Assembly (NCBI RefSeq): GCF_000427785.1
Contig: NZ_ATYR01000017.1
Location: forward strand, 62,001 to 126,000
Reading direction: 5' to 3'
Source: Massilia alkalitolerans DSM 17462
GTDB lineage: Bacteria > Pseudomonadota > Gammaproteobacteria > Burkholderiales > Burkholderiaceae_D
DNA: 64,000 bases
The notes beneath the pieces are model-generated. The model did no database searches. It worked only from the letters and a program-made list of their open reading frames with translations, and had not been told where the DNA came from. Within the stretch, counting starts at the first letter, position 1, and every line of letters begins with the position of its first letter. Shown piece after piece: positions 39,459 through 49,663 of this stretch. Both the position numbers and the translations under genes were made by a program.

Positions 39459-39486
39459 CTTGAAAGAGCGCGGTATTTCCCAATAT
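39459..39486 (+). promoter_or_regulatory. Second sigma-32-like promoter, directly before dnaK
   Basis: CTTGAAA (39459-39465), 13 bp, CCCAATAT (39479-39486), one base off the consensus and with the same 13-bp spacer as the grpE promoter. The -35 lies in the loop side of a 12-bp hairpin (ATACTGCGCTCT / AGAGCGCGGTAT, 39450-39475). dnaK starts 40 bp downstream. Confidence 0.65.
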
Positions 39487-39526
39487 TGACTCTATCCGAA
39501 ACTACAGCATTCAAAAGGAAAACAAC

Positions 39527-41467
39527 ATGGGCAAGATCATCGGTATTGACCTGGGAACCACCAACTCCTGCGTCGCCATTATGGAAAATGGCCAGCCGAA
39601 AGTCATCGAGAACGCGGAAGGCGCGCGCACCACGCCGTCGATCATCGCTTACCAGGAAGACGGCGAGATCCTCGTCGGCGCGCCGGCCAAGCGCCAGGCT
39701 GTCACCAACCCGAAGAACACCCTGTTCGCGGTCAAGCGCCTGATCGGCCGCAAGTTCCAGGAAAAGGAAGTCCAGAAAGACATCTCGCTGATGCCTTACC
39801 AGATCCTGGCCGCCGACAACGGCGACGCCTGGGTCGGCGTGCGCGACAAGAAGCTGGCGCCGCCGCAGATCTCGGCTGAAGTCCTGCGCAAGATGAAGAA
39901 GACCGCCGAAGACTACCTCGGCGAAGAAGTGACCGAAGCGGTCATCACCGTGCCGGCCTACTTCAACGACTCGCAGCGCCAGGCGACCAAGGACGCCGGC
40001 CGCATCGCGGGCCTGGACGTCAAGCGCATCATCAACGAGCCGACCGCGGCCGCGCTGGCATTCGGCCTGGACAAGACCGACAAGGGCGACCGCAAGATCG
40101 CCGTGTACGACCTCGGCGGCGGCACCTTCGACGTCTCGATCATCGAGATCGCCGACGTCGACGGCGAGAAGCAGTTCGAAGTGCTGTCGACCAACGGCGA
40201 CACCTTCCTGGGCGGCGAAGACTTCGACCAGCGCGTGATCGACTACATCATCGACGAGTTCAAGAAGATCAACGGCCTCGACCTGTCGAAGGACCCGATC
40301 GCCCTGCAGCGCATCAAGGCTTCGGCCGAGCGCGCCAAGATCGAACTGTCGTCGGCGCAGCAGACCGAAATCAACGAGCCGTACATCGCCATGGCGAACG
40401 GCGCGCCGGTCCACCTGAACCTGAAGATCACCCGCGCCAAGCTGGAAGCCCTGGTCGAGGAACTGGTCGCTCGCACCATCGAGCCGTGCCGCACCGCGAT
40501 CAAGGATGCCGGCATCAAGGTCTCGGACATCGACGACATCATCCTAGTCGGCGGCATGACCCGCATGCCGAAGGTGCAGGAAAAGGTGAAGGAGTTCTTC
40601 GGCAAGGATCCGCGCAAGGACGTCAACCCGGACGAAGCCGTCGCTGTCGGCGCCGCCATCCAGGGCTCGGTCCTGTCGGGCGAGCGCAAGGACCTGCTGC
40701 TGCTGGACGTGACCCCGCTGTCGTTGGGCATCGAAACCCTGGGCGGCGTGATGACCAAGATGATCCACAAGAACACCACGATCCCGACCAAGTTCTCGCA
40801 GGTGTTCTCGACCGCCGACGACAACCAGCCGGCCGTGACCATCAAGGTCTACCAGGGCGAGCGTGAGATCGCAGCAGGCAACAAGAGCCTGGGCGAGTTC
40901 AACCTCGAGGGCATCCCGCCGGCAGCGCGCGGCACTCCGCAGATCGAAGTGACCTTCGACATCGACGCCAACGGCATCCTGCACGTGGGCGCGAAGGACA
41001 AGGCCACCGGCAAGGAAAACAAGATCACCATCAAGGCCAACTCGGGCCTGTCGGAAGACGAAATCCAGAAGATGGTGAAGGATGCCGAGCTGAACGCGGA
41101 AGAGGACAAGAAGGTCAAGGAACTGGCCGAAGCCCGCAACCAGGGCGACGCGCTGGTGCACTCGACCAAGAAGTCCCTGACCGAATACGGCGACAAGCTG
41201 GAAGCCGGCGAGAAGGAAAAGATCGAAGCGGCGATCGCCGACCTGGAAGGCGCGATCAAGAGCGGCGACAAGGCGGACATCGACGCCAAGACCGCGGCCC
41301 TGTCGAGCGCCTCGCAGAAGCTGGGCGAGAAGATGTACGCCGACATGCAGGCGCAGCAGGCTGGCGCTGCCGGCGCGGGCGGCGCCCAGGCTGCCGGCGG
41401 CGAACAGCAGCCGCAGCAGGACGACGTCGTGGACGCGGACTTCAAGGAAGTGAAAGACGCGAAGTAA
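39527..41467 (+). CDS. dnaK: Chaperone DnaK (Hsp70)
   Basis: 646 residues. ATPase start [22 protein letters not shown], linker region [19 protein letters not shown], substrate domain and C-terminal Gly/Ala/Gln-rich tail ending [13 protein letters not shown] (EEVD-like motif of bacterial DnaK). AAGGAAAACAAC precedes the ATG. It has a second sigma-32 promoter in front and a terminator after it, so DnaK can be made at higher level than DnaJ. Confidence 0.98.
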   Translation: MGKIIGIDLGTTNSCVAIMENGQPKVIENAEGARTTPSIIAYQEDGEILVGAPAKRQAVTNPKNTLFAVKRLIGRKFQEKEVQKDISLMPYQILAADNGDAWVGVRDKKLAPPQISAEVLRKMKKTAEDYLGEEVTEAVITVPAYFNDSQRQATKDAGRIAGLDVKRIINEPTAAALAFGLDKTDKGDRKIAVYDLGGGTFDVSIIEIADVDGEKQFEVLSTNGDTFLGGEDFDQRVIDYIIDEFKKINGLDLSKDPIALQRIKASAERAKIELSSAQQTEINEPYIAMANGAPVHLNLKITRAKLEALVEELVARTIEPCRTAIKDAGIKVSDIDDIILVGGMTRMPKVQEKVKEFFGKDPRKDVNPDEAVAVGAAIQGSVLSGERKDLLLLDVTPLSLGIETLGGVMTKMIHKNTTIPTKFSQVFSTADDNQPAVTIKVYQGEREIAAGNKSLGEFNLEGIPPAARGTPQIEVTFDIDANGILHVGAKDKATGKENKITIKANSGLSEDEIQKMVKDAELNAEEDKKVKELAEARNQGDALVHSTKKSLTEYGDKLEAGEKEKIEAAIADLEGAIKSGDKADIDAKTAALSSASQKLGEKMYADMQAQQAGAAGAGGAQAAGGEQQPQQDDVVDADFKEVKDAK

Positions 41468-41525
41468 TTCCCTGCGGGGACGGGCGAGCTGGGTTACACT
41501 CGTCCGCTCCCTGTCACGGGACCCG

Positions 41526-41567
41526 CCGAGCCGCTGCGACCGTTTGGTTTCCCGGCTCGGTTTTTTT
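41526..41567 (+). terminator. Terminator between dnaK and dnaJ
   Basis: Stem CCGAGCCG (41526-41533) with CGGCTCGG (41553-41560), then seven T. It should reduce transcription into dnaJ. Confidence 0.85.
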
Positions 41568-41608
41568 GCTCAAACCGTTTTACCAGATCAACAAGCAAGG
41601 TGCCGCCA

Positions 41609-42736
41609 ATGGCAAAGCGTGATTTTTACGAGATCCTCGGGGTCGCCAAGAACGCGTCGGAAGACGACATCAAGAAGGCTTATCGCAAGCTTGCGATGAA
41701 ATACCATCCTGACCGCAACCCCGACAACAAGGAAGCGGAAGAGAAGTTCAAGGAGGTCAAGGAAGCCTACGAGATGCTGACCAATCCGGAGAAGCGCGAG
41801 GCCTATGACCGTTACGGCCATGCCGGCGTCGATCCGAACATGGGCGGCGGTGGCTTCGGCGGCGGCGCGGGCGGCTTCGGCGATGCCTTCGGCGACATCT
41901 TCGGCGACATCTTCGGCGGCGGCCGCGGCCGTGGCGGCGGCGGTCCGCAGGTGTACCGCGGCGCCGACCTGCGCTACAACCTCGAGATCACCCTGGAGCA
42001 GGCGGCCCACGGCTACGAGACCACCATCCGCGTGCCGAGCTGGGACAAGTGCGACACCTGCCACGGCAGCGGCGCCAAGCCGGGCACCCAGCCCGTGACC
42101 TGCACCACCTGCTCGGGCCACGGCCAGGTGCGCATGCAGCAGGGCTTCTTCAGCATCCAGCAGACCTGCCCGAAGTGCCACGGCAGCGGCAAGATCATCC
42201 CGGAACCCTGCGCGGCCTGCGGCGGCGCCGGACGCATCAAGCGCAACAAGACGCTGGAAGTGAAGATCCCGGCCGGTATCGACAACGGCATGCGCATCCG
42301 CTCGACCGGCAACGGCGAGCCGGGGACGAACGGGGGACCGGCGGGCGACCTGTACGTCGAGATCCACATCAAGCCGCACCCGGTGTTCCAGCGCGAGGGC
42401 GACGACCTGCACTGCGAGATGCCGATCTCCTTCGCCAAGGCGGCGCTGGGCGGCGAGATCGAGGTGCCTACGCTCACCGGCAAGGTGTCGTTCACGGTGC
42501 CGGAAGGCACCCAGACCGGCAAGACCTTCCGCCTCAAGGGCAAGGGCGTCAAGGGCGTCCGCTCGGGCTACACCGGCGACCTGTTCTGCCACGTGGTCGT
42601 CGAGACCCCGGTCAAGCTGACCGACAAGCAGAAGGATCTGCTGCGCGAGTTCGAACGCTCGACCACCGAGGGTGGCGCCAAGCACAGCCCGCAGAGCAAA
42701 GGCTGGATGGACAAGGTCAAGGACTTCTTCGAGTAA
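41609..42736 (+). CDS. dnaJ: Chaperone DnaJ (type I Hsp40)
   Basis: 375 residues from the ATG at 41609 (a GTG at 41600 is possible). J domain with HPD at residues 33-35, Gly/Phe-rich linker (about 75-115), four zinc-finger repeats [32 protein letters not shown], then the C-terminal substrate-binding domains. It stimulates DnaK ATPase and delivers clients. Confidence 0.97.
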   Translation: MAKRDFYEILGVAKNASEDDIKKAYRKLAMKYHPDRNPDNKEAEEKFKEVKEAYEMLTNPEKREAYDRYGHAGVDPNMGGGGFGGGAGGFGDAFGDIFGDIFGGGRGRGGGGPQVYRGADLRYNLEITLEQAAHGYETTIRVPSWDKCDTCHGSGAKPGTQPVTCTTCSGHGQVRMQQGFFSIQQTCPKCHGSGKIIPEPCAACGGAGRIKRNKTLEVKIPAGIDNGMRIRSTGNGEPGTNGGPAGDLYVEIHIKPHPVFQREGDDLHCEMPISFAKAALGGEIEVPTLTGKVSFTVPEGTQTGKTFRLKGKGVKGVRSGYTGDLFCHVVVETPVKLTDKQKDLLREFERSTTEGGAKHSPQSKGWMDKVKDFFE

Positions 42737-42836
42737 GAGCGTCTAACAATTCCCCGATGGCTGCGTTGCATCGTCTCGCCGTACTAGCGTACTGTCTTCG
42801 ACGATGCGCCTTGCCCTCGGGGTTTGTTAGCCGCTC
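42737..42836. repeat. About 100-bp imperfect palindrome directly after dnaJ
   Basis: The left arm (42737-42775) and right arm (42800-42836) pair over nearly their whole length: GAGCG.CTAACAA..CCCCGA.GGC...GCATCGTC with only a few mismatches and two bulged bases. The tip contains GTACTAGCGTAC. It starts one base after the dnaJ stop. The size and complexity suggest a dispersed repeat of this genome rather than a plain terminator; a separate terminator follows at 42856. Confidence 0.75.
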
Positions 42837-42855
42837 CGAGAAATCGAACCAGGGA

Positions 42856-42891
42856 AACCGCTGAAGGCAAAAGCCCTCGGCGGTTTTTTTT
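42856..42891 (+). terminator. Terminator downstream of dnaJ
   Basis: AACCGC (42856-42861) pairs with GCGGTT (42880-42885), with further partial pairing inward (CTGAAGG / CCCTCGG), followed by a run of eight T. Confidence 0.8.
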
Positions 42892-42942
42892 CGCCTGCTG
42901 GTATACTTTCGGCCATTCAGCACGCATCAACCAGGGAGAATA

Positions 42943-43638
42943 ATGGATAACAACACGACGGGCGTGAGCGCAGAAGAGCTCTTCGCACGCAACCGCAAAT
43001 GGGCCGCTTCGATGGTGGCCGAAGACCCGAACTTCTTCAAGGCGCTGTCGGAACAGCAGGCGCCGGAATACCTGTGGATCGGCTGCTCGGACAGCCGCGT
43101 GCCCGCCAACGAACTGCTCGGCATGCTGCCGGGCGAACTGTTCGTGCACCGGAACATCGCCAACGTGGTCGCGCACTCCGACCTGAACTGCCTGAGCGTG
43201 CTGCAGTTCGCGATCGACGTGCTGAAGGTGAAGCACATCATCCTGTGCGGCCACTACGGCTGCTCGGGCGTCGGCGCAGCGCTCACCGGCACCCGTGTGG
43301 GCATGGCCGACAACTGGCTCGGCCACGTGCGCGACGTGCGCGAGAAGCACGGCAAGTACCTCGGCAACGTGGTCGGCCGCGCCGCCGTCAACCGCCTGGT
43401 GGAACTGAACGTGGCCGAGCAGGTGATCAATGTGGCCCAGACTACCATCGTGCGCGACGCCTGGGAACGCGGCCAGCCGCTGACCATCCACAGCTGGGTC
43501 TACGGCGTGCACGACGGCCTGCTGCGCGACCTCGGCATCACGGTCAGCAGCTTTGATGAGATCGCGCCCAAGCTGCAGCGCGTCCTCACCGGCTACCTCG
43601 ATGGAGACCAGGTGCGTGACGAACGCCGCGGACAGTGA
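42943..43638 (+). CDS. can: Beta-class carbonic anhydrase
   Basis: 231 residues. Zinc ligands C48, H104 and C107 with the D50-R52 dyad (IGCSDSR; CGHYGC), like E. coli Can. It hydrates CO2 in the cytoplasm. The start has a GGGAG site (AGGGAGAATA ATG). The following MazG-like gene starts inside its 3' end. Confidence 0.95.
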   Translation: MDNNTTGVSAEELFARNRKWAASMVAEDPNFFKALSEQQAPEYLWIGCSDSRVPANELLGMLPGELFVHRNIANVVAHSDLNCLSVLQFAIDVLKVKHIILCGHYGCSGVGAALTGTRVGMADNWLGHVRDVREKHGKYLGNVVGRAAVNRLVELNVAEQVINVAQTTIVRDAWERGQPLTIHSWVYGVHDGLLRDLGITVSSFDEIAPKLQRVLTGYLDGDQVRDERRGQ

Positions 43639-43981
43639 TCTCATCCGGCTGCGCGATCTCGTCCGCGCCTTCGTGGACGAGCGCGACTGGGACCAGTTCC
43701 ACACGCCCAAGAACCTCGCCTCGGCCCTGAGCGTCGAGGCGGCCGAGCTGCTGGAGCATTTCCAGTGGCTCCAGCATGGCCGGCCCGAGGAACTCGGTCC
43801 GGACAAGCTGGTACAGGTGCGGCACGAGATGGCCGACGTGCTGGTCTACCTGGTGCGCCTGGCCGACAAGCTCGACGTCGACCTCTTTGCGGCGGTGCAG
43901 GAGAAGATGGTGCTCAACCGGGCCAAGTACCCGGCCGAGCAGGTGCGCGGCGACGCGCGCAAGTATGACGAGTACAAGTAG
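43616..43981 (+). CDS. MazG-like nucleotide pyrophosphohydrolase
   Basis: 121 residues from a GTG at 43616 (GGAG ten bases upstream); ATG at 43601 is the alternative. Both starts lie within the end of can, in another frame. The metal motif E-x2-E...E-x3-D is seen in SVEAAELLEHFQW and EMADVLVYLVRLADKL. The size matches all-alpha NTP pyrophosphatases of the dCTPase/RS21-C6 type. It probably clears non-canonical or excess nucleotides. Confidence 0.87.
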   Translation: MTNAADSDLIRLRDLVRAFVDERDWDQFHTPKNLASALSVEAAELLEHFQWLQHGRPEELGPDKLVQVRHEMADVLVYLVRLADKLDVDLFAAVQEKMVLNRAKYPAEQVRGDARKYDEYK

Positions 43982-44069
43982 GCCGGCAAGGACGATCATC
44001 GAGCCCGCGCGGTCGGCGGCAGCACCGGCCAGCCTTGTTCATCAAGCTCCCGGGCAGCGGATCGTCCGC

Positions 44070-44738
44070 TCAGCCGCGCTCGAGCTGGGCGATGGCCGGC
44101 TCGGGTCCAAGTTCCGGCTGGCCTTCGACGTACCTGGCCTTGGCCTGGGCCGCCGTCTCGATGCTGCGCACCATGTCGTGGATGGTCTTGGTGACCCATT
44201 CCTCGGGCGTGCCGACCAGGCGGCTGGCGAGGTCGCGCGACACTTGCTGCAGCCCGCCTTCGGTCTTCTCGAACACTGCATAGGTGTCCAGGTGGTAGCC
44301 GGCCCTGTACTTGTACAGGCATGCATAGAGCGTCAGGTTGCTCGACCCGGCGATGCTGCGCACGGCGCGCGCCGTCCAGGCTGCGCCTTCGCAGTTGGCC
44401 ATCCTGATGCCGGCACCACCGTTCTGCATCGAGGCCATCTGCAGCAGCGGCCCCATGCCCGTATTGCCCAGTTTTGCGCCGAGGTCGGTGATGGTGAAGC
44501 GTCCCGGCGTGTCCGGCACGGTCACGCCCAGCTGCAGCGGCGTGTTGGCGCTGACGCTGTTCGTGTTGCGGCCGAGGCCCGCAGTAGCAGCACGCGCCAT
44601 GGTAGCGGTGGAGGCGGAGGTCTTGATGTCGAAGATATGGTACATCTCGACGCTGGTGTTCTTCTGCGCCAGATAGCTGTTGGTGCTGCCGCAGCCGGTG
44701 GCGAGGATCAGCGGGAGGAGGAGGCCGAGCTTTTTCAT
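44070..44738 (-). CDS. Putative lipoprotein of unknown function
   Basis: 222 residues from the ATG at 44738 (AAAGGA upstream). Lipobox LATGC after MKKLGLLLPLI, so it should be lipidated. The rest has no family I recognise; it contains two cysteines (RMANCEG, LYACLYK) and a TFITDLGAKLGN-like strand pattern. A longer frame to 45134 exists but lacks a signal sequence and is rejected. Confidence 0.75.
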   Translation of the reverse strand: MKKLGLLLPLILATGCGSTNSYLAQKNTSVEMYHIFDIKTSASTATMARAATAGLGRNTNSVSANTPLQLGVTVPDTPGRFTITDLGAKLGNTGMGPLLQMASMQNGGAGIRMANCEGAAWTARAVRSIAGSSNLTLYACLYKYRAGYHLDTYAVFEKTEGGLQQVSRDLASRLVGTPEEWVTKTIHDMVRSIETAAQAKARYVEGQPELGPEPAIAQLERG

Positions 44739-45009
44739 GGTTGTCCTTTGGTGAGGCGGTGGCGAAGGTGTTCGATGGGCGCATTCTAGGAATTTCGTCC
44801 GGGGCCGGACAGGCCTGCCGCGACGGATGCACGCTTTTGCGGAATGGATGCGGCGTTCCGGGGAATGGCGGGCCCGGCGCCGCGCCGGGCGGTCCATCCG
44901 CTGGATCGCCGGGTCCGCTCCCTGCGCCGCCGCATCCGTCGCATGCCCCCTCGCGCTACCTGGTCCGGTCAAGCATGCTGCAGCTCCTTTCAGCCACCCT
45001 GGAGCTTGC

Positions 45010-45819
45010 ATGCACCGCCACACCGATACCCAACACAACCCCCGCCTGGTCCTGCCCGCGATCCTTGCCATGGTCGCGTTCTCGTGTGCCGCGCTGTCCG
45101 GCTGCGGCGGCGCAGGAGAAGAGGCCGTCGCCACGGCCGCCGCCGGCGTCGGGGCCGGCTACCAGGAAGTCATGTCGTACTGCGGCAGCGTGGCGCCCAC
45201 GGGCCCCGCAGCGCAGCCGGGCGGCCTGGAGACCAGCTCGCCCTCGCGCATGGGCAATCCGTCCTATGAGGTGCATGCGCTGGTGTCGCCCGCCGGGGTC
45301 GAGCGCGAGACGGCGATGGCGCTGCGCCTGCAGGTTGGCATCCGCGATTATCGGGGCGTGAATGGCCCCATTGTGCCGAGCGGGCTGGTCAAGCCAGAAT
45401 GGAAAATGGGCATCGCCTTCCTCGCCGCGCTGCCGGCGCACTCGGCTGCCTGCGTCGCCGGCCTGGCGAAACTGACGCCGCCGGTAACGGTCCTGCCGGG
45501 TTTTCCCGCCAGCCAGCCGGTAGGCTACACCTTGTCCTGGCGCAGCCGCTGGTCGGAAAACGTGCCGCTGCACGACGTGGGCGGGGCGGTCGTCGATGGC
45601 TTCGAATTCGTCAGTACCTTTGTGCCGCTCGACGCCCAGGTGTTCTTCGTGCTGCCAAAGTCCCGGATGCCGGTACTGCCGGCCCTCTCCGTCTGCCACC
45701 TTGCGCCGGCGGCCGCGGCCTGGGACTGCGCCGCTGCATCCGGCGGCGGGACTGGCGAGGACTGGATCGTGTCGCGTCCCGGTGCGCGGCCGGGTGTCTA
45801 CGTGCTGGCGCTGCGCTGA
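45010..45819 (+). CDS. Putative lipoprotein of unknown function
   Basis: 269 residues from the ATG at 45010 (GGAGC seven bases upstream). Signal peptide with lipobox LSGC (AALSGCGGAGEE). Mature part is rich in beta-type hydrophobic patterns with three further cysteines; no family recognised. Convergent with the chemoreceptor fragment at 45849. Confidence 0.7.
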   Translation: MHRHTDTQHNPRLVLPAILAMVAFSCAALSGCGGAGEEAVATAAAGVGAGYQEVMSYCGSVAPTGPAAQPGGLETSSPSRMGNPSYEVHALVSPAGVERETAMALRLQVGIRDYRGVNGPIVPSGLVKPEWKMGIAFLAALPAHSAACVAGLAKLTPPVTVLPGFPASQPVGYTLSWRSRWSENVPLHDVGGAVVDGFEFVSTFVPLDAQVFFVLPKSRMPVLPALSVCHLAPAAAAWDCAAASGGGTGEDWIVSRPGARPGVYVLALR

Positions 45820-45848
45820 ACGACACGACGCCTTGCTTTCCGCGCTGT

Positions 45849-47297
45849 TTACGCCAGCGCCAGTGCACGCGCGCTGCGCGGCTCCTGGCGCGCGCCGCGC
45901 GCCGGCTGGGACCCCTGTGGCGCGCCGTCCAGGCGGAACACGCTGACCACTTGCGCGAGATGCGCCGATTGTTCCTGCAGCGATTGCGCGGCCGCCGCGG
46001 CTTCTTCCACCAGGGCCGCGTTCTGCTGGGTCACGGTATCCATCTCGCTGACGGCCTGGTTGATCTGGCCGATGCCCGTTTCCTGCTCGCGGCTGGCCAT
46101 CGTGATTTCGCCCATGATGTCGGTCACGCGCATGACGCTGGTCACGATCTCGTCCATCGTCGCGCCGGCCTGCACCACCTGGCGGTTGCCCTCGCCGACG
46201 TTCGCCACCGAGGTATCGATCAGCGCCTTGATCTCCTTGGCCGCATTGGCCGAGCGATGCGCCAGCGTGCGCACTTCGGATGCCACCACGGCGAAGCCGC
46301 GGCCCTGTTCGCCGGCGCGGGCGGCTTCCACCGCCGCGTTCAGCGCCAGGATGTTGGTCTGGAAGGCGATGCCGTCGATGACGCCGATGATGTCGACGAT
46401 CTTGTCGGCGGATGCCTTGATCGCGCCCATCGTCACGACCACGTCGGCGATCACGGCGCCGCCGCGCCTGGCCACTTCGGACGCCGTCAGCGCCATCTGG
46501 TTGGCCTGGTGGGCGTTCTCGGAATTCTGGCGTACCGTGCTGGTCAGCTCCTCCATCGACGAGGCGGTCTCTTCCAGCGAGCCGGCCTGCTGCTCGGTAC
46601 GCGCGGAAAGGTCGAGGTTGCCCGTCGCAATTTCGGACGACGCGGTCGCGATGGTCTCGGTGCCGCTGCGCACCTGGCCGACGATGTTCCTGAGGCTGGC
46701 GTTCATTTCCTTCAGCGCCACTAGCAGCTGGCCGGTCTCGTCGCGCGAATCGACCTCGATGTGGCTGGTCAGGTCGCCGGCGGCGACCGTGCGCGCCACC
46801 TCGACGGCGCGCGCCATCGGCCGGGTGATCGAGCGGGAAATGGCCCAGCCGATGAAGGCGGCGAGCACCAGCGCCGCCACGCCCAGGGCGATCAGCCACA
46901 GGCGCGCCTGCGCATATTGTTGCTGACCTGCCGTCTGGTCCTGGTGATTGTTCGCCTCCTGAATGTCGATGACCTTCTGCATTTCTTCCTGCCAGAGGGT
47001 CACCGCCGGGATCACCTTCGAGGTCAGGAGGACGTGGCTCTCTTCATTGCTGTTGGCGCGCGCCAGTGCCCTGGTTTGCTCGATCAGCGGGGCGGCGCGG
47101 TCACGCGCGACGGCGATGCGATCGAGCGCGCCCTGCGTTTCGGCACGCGTGACCATCTGCGCCAGCTGGGCCGCGGCGCTGTCGTAGTCTTTCCAGGCGG
47201 CCCCGATGGCCTTGTCCACGGCATCCATCTTGGCATCATCGGTCGTCAGGATCAGATCGCGCATGTTGTACGAGATGCGGCGCTGCGCATCGCGCAT
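45849..47297 (-). CDS. Methyl-accepting chemotaxis protein lacking its first membrane helix (5' truncated)
   Basis: 482 residues from the first ATG. It contains most of a four-helix-bundle sensor ([17 protein letters not shown]...), one membrane helix ([21 protein letters not shown]), HAMP and a complete signalling domain with [20 protein letters not shown]. Receptors of this type normally begin with a short basic segment and a first membrane helix about 50 residues earlier. The same frame stays open upstream and still reads receptor-like for about 20 residues ([20 protein letters not shown]) but then becomes unrelated sequence (TSPAGTSTG) at a small hairpin (47360-47385). No start codon gives a first helix. 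It is probably a decayed gene, though a shortened product could be made. Confidence 0.7.
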   Translation of the reverse strand: MRDAQRRISYNMRDLILTTDDAKMDAVDKAIGAAWKDYDSAAAQLAQMVTRAETQGALDRIAVARDRAAPLIEQTRALARANSNEESHVLLTSKVIPAVTLWQEEMQKVIDIQEANNHQDQTAGQQQYAQARLWLIALGVAALVLAAFIGWAISRSITRPMARAVEVARTVAAGDLTSHIEVDSRDETGQLLVALKEMNASLRNIVGQVRSGTETIATASSEIATGNLDLSARTEQQAGSLEETASSMEELTSTVRQNSENAHQANQMALTASEVARRGGAVIADVVVTMGAIKASADKIVDIIGVIDGIAFQTNILALNAAVEAARAGEQGRGFAVVASEVRTLAHRSANAAKEIKALIDTSVANVGEGNRQVVQAGATMDEIVTSVMRVTDIMGEITMASREQETGIGQINQAVSEMDTVTQQNAALVEEAAAAAQSLQEQSAHLAQVVSVFRLDGAPQGSQPARGARQEPRSARALALA

Positions 47298-47437
47298 GTC
47301 GTTGGCCTTGTCGAGGCGGACGTTATTACCCTCGACAACATTCTCGATCAGGCTGAGTGCCCAACCGGTAGAAGTACCGGCTGGGCTGGTGCGCGGCGAC
47401 GCGCGCGGGCAATGCGAATACAGGAAGGCGGCCGGGA

Positions 47438-48079
47438 TCAGCGCACCCTGCGCAGCGACGAAGCGATGCCGTCCAGGCCGCGCAGGGACGAATAGCGGCC
47501 CGGCCCGTAGACGATGCAGCGGCCGCGGTAATCGTCATGCTCGCACAGCTGCCATTCGCCTTCGCGGATGATCATCGAGCCCGCGCGATCGTTGAAATTG
47601 CGTGAACGCAGGCTGTGCACATCGCTTTCCAGCATGATGCCCTCGCCGCCGAAATGGCGGTCGGCGAACAGCTCGACCGGCGGGCCGCGCCGATCGCCGC
47701 CTCGAGGATCGCGCCGTCCCCACCCGCCCTCGTCGTAGCGCCGGTCACGGTCACGGTATCCATCGCGTCCGCGTCCGCGCTCCAGTTCACGCACCGAGGA
47801 AGCCACGTCGTTGAAACCCTCGAACATCCGGTATTGGCCCGGCTCCAGCACGATGCAGCGGCCGCCGAAATCCTTGTGCTCGCAGATTTCCCAGGTGCCC
47901 GACTGAACGATGGCCGAGGAGGCGCGGTCGTTGAACCCGATCCCGTCCAGGTTCGTGACCGGGCCACGCAGGGTCAGCGGACGACCGCGGAAGTCCGCAT
48001 CGGTGAACAGCGAGATCTCGCCGGCAGCGGCATGGTTCAGCGATGCCAGCAAGGCCAGGACGGCGAACAAGGGTTTCAT
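47438..48079 (-). CDS. Exported beta/gamma-crystallin domain protein
   Basis: 213 residues from the ATG at 48079 (GGAG upstream); the open frame extends to 49312 without support. Signal peptide [19 protein letters not shown]. Two crystallin domains (about 21-100 and 135-213) are joined by a very charged R/D/G linker ([18 protein letters not shown]). Each domain carries two calcium-type motifs N/D-x-x-S-S: FNDRASS, FNDVASS, FNDRAGS and LDGIASS. It probably binds calcium in the periplasm or outside the cell. Confidence 0.9.
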   Translation of the reverse strand: MKPLFAVLALLASLNHAAAGEISLFTDADFRGRPLTLRGPVTNLDGIGFNDRASSAIVQSGTWEICEHKDFGGRCIVLEPGQYRMFEGFNDVASSVRELERGRGRDGYRDRDRRYDEGGWGRRDPRGGDRRGPPVELFADRHFGGEGIMLESDVHSLRSRNFNDRAGSMIIREGEWQLCEHDDYRGRCIVYGPGRYSSLRGLDGIASSLRRVR

Positions 48080-48292
48080 ATTTTCTCCAGGTACGTTGCG
48101 GGTGCGACGCGCACCCGGCTTTCCTTCCATAACGCAAACCGCTTGAACACGGTGCACGGCCGAGCTGTAACAGATTGCTACCGCATACGCCGTGCAGCCT
48201 GCTCCGACAAACCTGCAGGCTGTCGCATTTACTGTCGTTTTGCAATCTGTTCTCCGTAGAATCTCCTCATTCAAAAGAACTAGGGAGAAACT

Positions 48293-49648
48293 ATGGTACG
48301 TCGCATCATCGCCGCCGCAGTCTTTGCGGCCTTGTCCGGAGCAGCCTTCGCGCAGGACGCCAAGCCCGGTGAAGCGCGCGAGGCGCTGCTGTTCGACTCG
48401 CCCGCACTCGGCTCGCCTTACCGCGAGAACATCAGCGAAGACGAGAAGATCGCGGGCCTGTCGAAATTCTGGTCCGAGGTGAAGTACAACTTCGTGTACG
48501 TCGACAAGCTCAAGGAGCTCGACTGGGACCGGCTCTACCTCGAAACTATCCCGAAGGTGCGCGCCGCCACCTCCACCGCCGATTACTACCGCGTGCTGAT
48601 GGAGCTGTGCGCAAAGCTTCAGGACGGGCATACCAATGTCTATCCCGGGCCGGAGCTGCGCAACGCGATGATGGCGCGGCCGCTCATGAAGACGCACCTG
48701 GTCGAGGGCAGGGTGCTGGTGCGCGAGGTCTTCGACCCGGCTTTGCAAGCGGGCGGCGTGGTCCCGGGTTCCGAGATCGTCGAAGTCGACGGCGAGCCGG
48801 TCGTCGCTTATGCCCAGCGCGAGATCGCGCCCTATGTGAGCGCATCCACCCCGCAGGACAGGGATATCCGCGTGTACGGCTACCAGTTCCTGATGGGCCC
48901 GCGCGACAAGGCGCCGCGCCTCACCTTCCGGCACGCCGACGGCAAGACCGTAAAGCTGGAGGCGAAGCGCGTCGACGCGCAAAGCTTCGGCAAGGCGGCG
49001 GGCGGCAATCCACCCTTCGAGCTGCGCAAGCTGCCGGGCAACGTGAGCTACGTGGCCCTGAACAGCTTCGGCGACAGCCGGGCCGCCGATGCCTTCCTCG
49101 CCGCCTTCGACCAGATCGCGGCGAGTTCGGCGCTGATCATCGACCTGCGCAACAACGGCGGCGGCAATTCGTCCGAAGGCTGGCGCGTACTGGCCACGCT
49201 GACCGACAAGCCTTTCGCAACCGGCAAATGGGCGACGCGCCAGTACCTGCCGTCCTACCGCGCATGGAAGCGCCCGATGCCGGACTTCGAAGGCAAGCTG
49301 AACGATCGCCAACCCGACGGCAAGCGCTTGTTCAAGGGCCCAGTCGCGGTCCTGACTTCAGGCGCGACCTACTCGGCGGCGGAAGATTTCATGGTGGCCT
49401 ATGAGGGCATGGGGCGCGGACCGATCGTGGGCGAGGCGACCGGCGGCAGCACCGGCCAGCCGCTGTTCATTAACCTGCCGGGCGGCGGCGTGGCGCGCAT
49501 CTGCACCAAGGCCGACACCTATCCGGACGGGCGCGCCTGGGTCGGTCACGGCATCCAGCCGACCGTCAAGGCGGCGCCGACGGTGGCCGACCTGCGCCGC
49601 GGCCGGGATACCGTCTTGGCGGCGGCGCTGGCGGCACTGAAGAAGTAA
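48293..49648 (+). CDS. Exported S41 family (C-terminal processing type) peptidase
   Basis: 451 residues. Signal peptide MVRRIIAAAVFAALSGAAFAQ. N-terminal helical domain, a small PDZ-like insert (GGVVPGSEIVEVDGEPV), then the S41 core with LIIDLRNNGGGN and the nucleophile S361 in SGATYSAAEDF. The general base is expected downstream in the same fold. It probably degrades or trims periplasmic proteins. It is divergent from the crystallin gene over a 213-bp gap. Confidence 0.9.
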   Translation: MVRRIIAAAVFAALSGAAFAQDAKPGEAREALLFDSPALGSPYRENISEDEKIAGLSKFWSEVKYNFVYVDKLKELDWDRLYLETIPKVRAATSTADYYRVLMELCAKLQDGHTNVYPGPELRNAMMARPLMKTHLVEGRVLVREVFDPALQAGGVVPGSEIVEVDGEPVVAYAQREIAPYVSASTPQDRDIRVYGYQFLMGPRDKAPRLTFRHADGKTVKLEAKRVDAQSFGKAAGGNPPFELRKLPGNVSYVALNSFGDSRAADAFLAAFDQIAASSALIIDLRNNGGGNSSEGWRVLATLTDKPFATGKWATRQYLPSYRAWKRPMPDFEGKLNDRQPDGKRLFKGPVAVLTSGATYSAAEDFMVAYEGMGRGPIVGEATGGSTGQPLFINLPGGGVARICTKADTYPDGRAWVGHGIQPTVKAAPTVADLRRGRDTVLAAALAALKK

Positions 49649-49663
49649 GGAGGTAATTTCCGT

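Noticed and set aside
38810..40414. Minus-strand frame of 534 codons over grpE-dnaK
   Set aside because: Antisense shadow of two certain genes; no start signal or family.
44070..45134. Longer form of the lipoprotein gene
   Set aside because: The extension has no signal sequence and runs across the intergenic region; the lipobox start at 44738 is clear.
47438..49312. A 624-codon open frame covering the crystallin gene and its upstream region on the minus strand
   Set aside because: The upstream part lies antisense to the S41 peptidase gene and is GC-driven; the signal peptide and ribosome-binding site fix the start at 48079.
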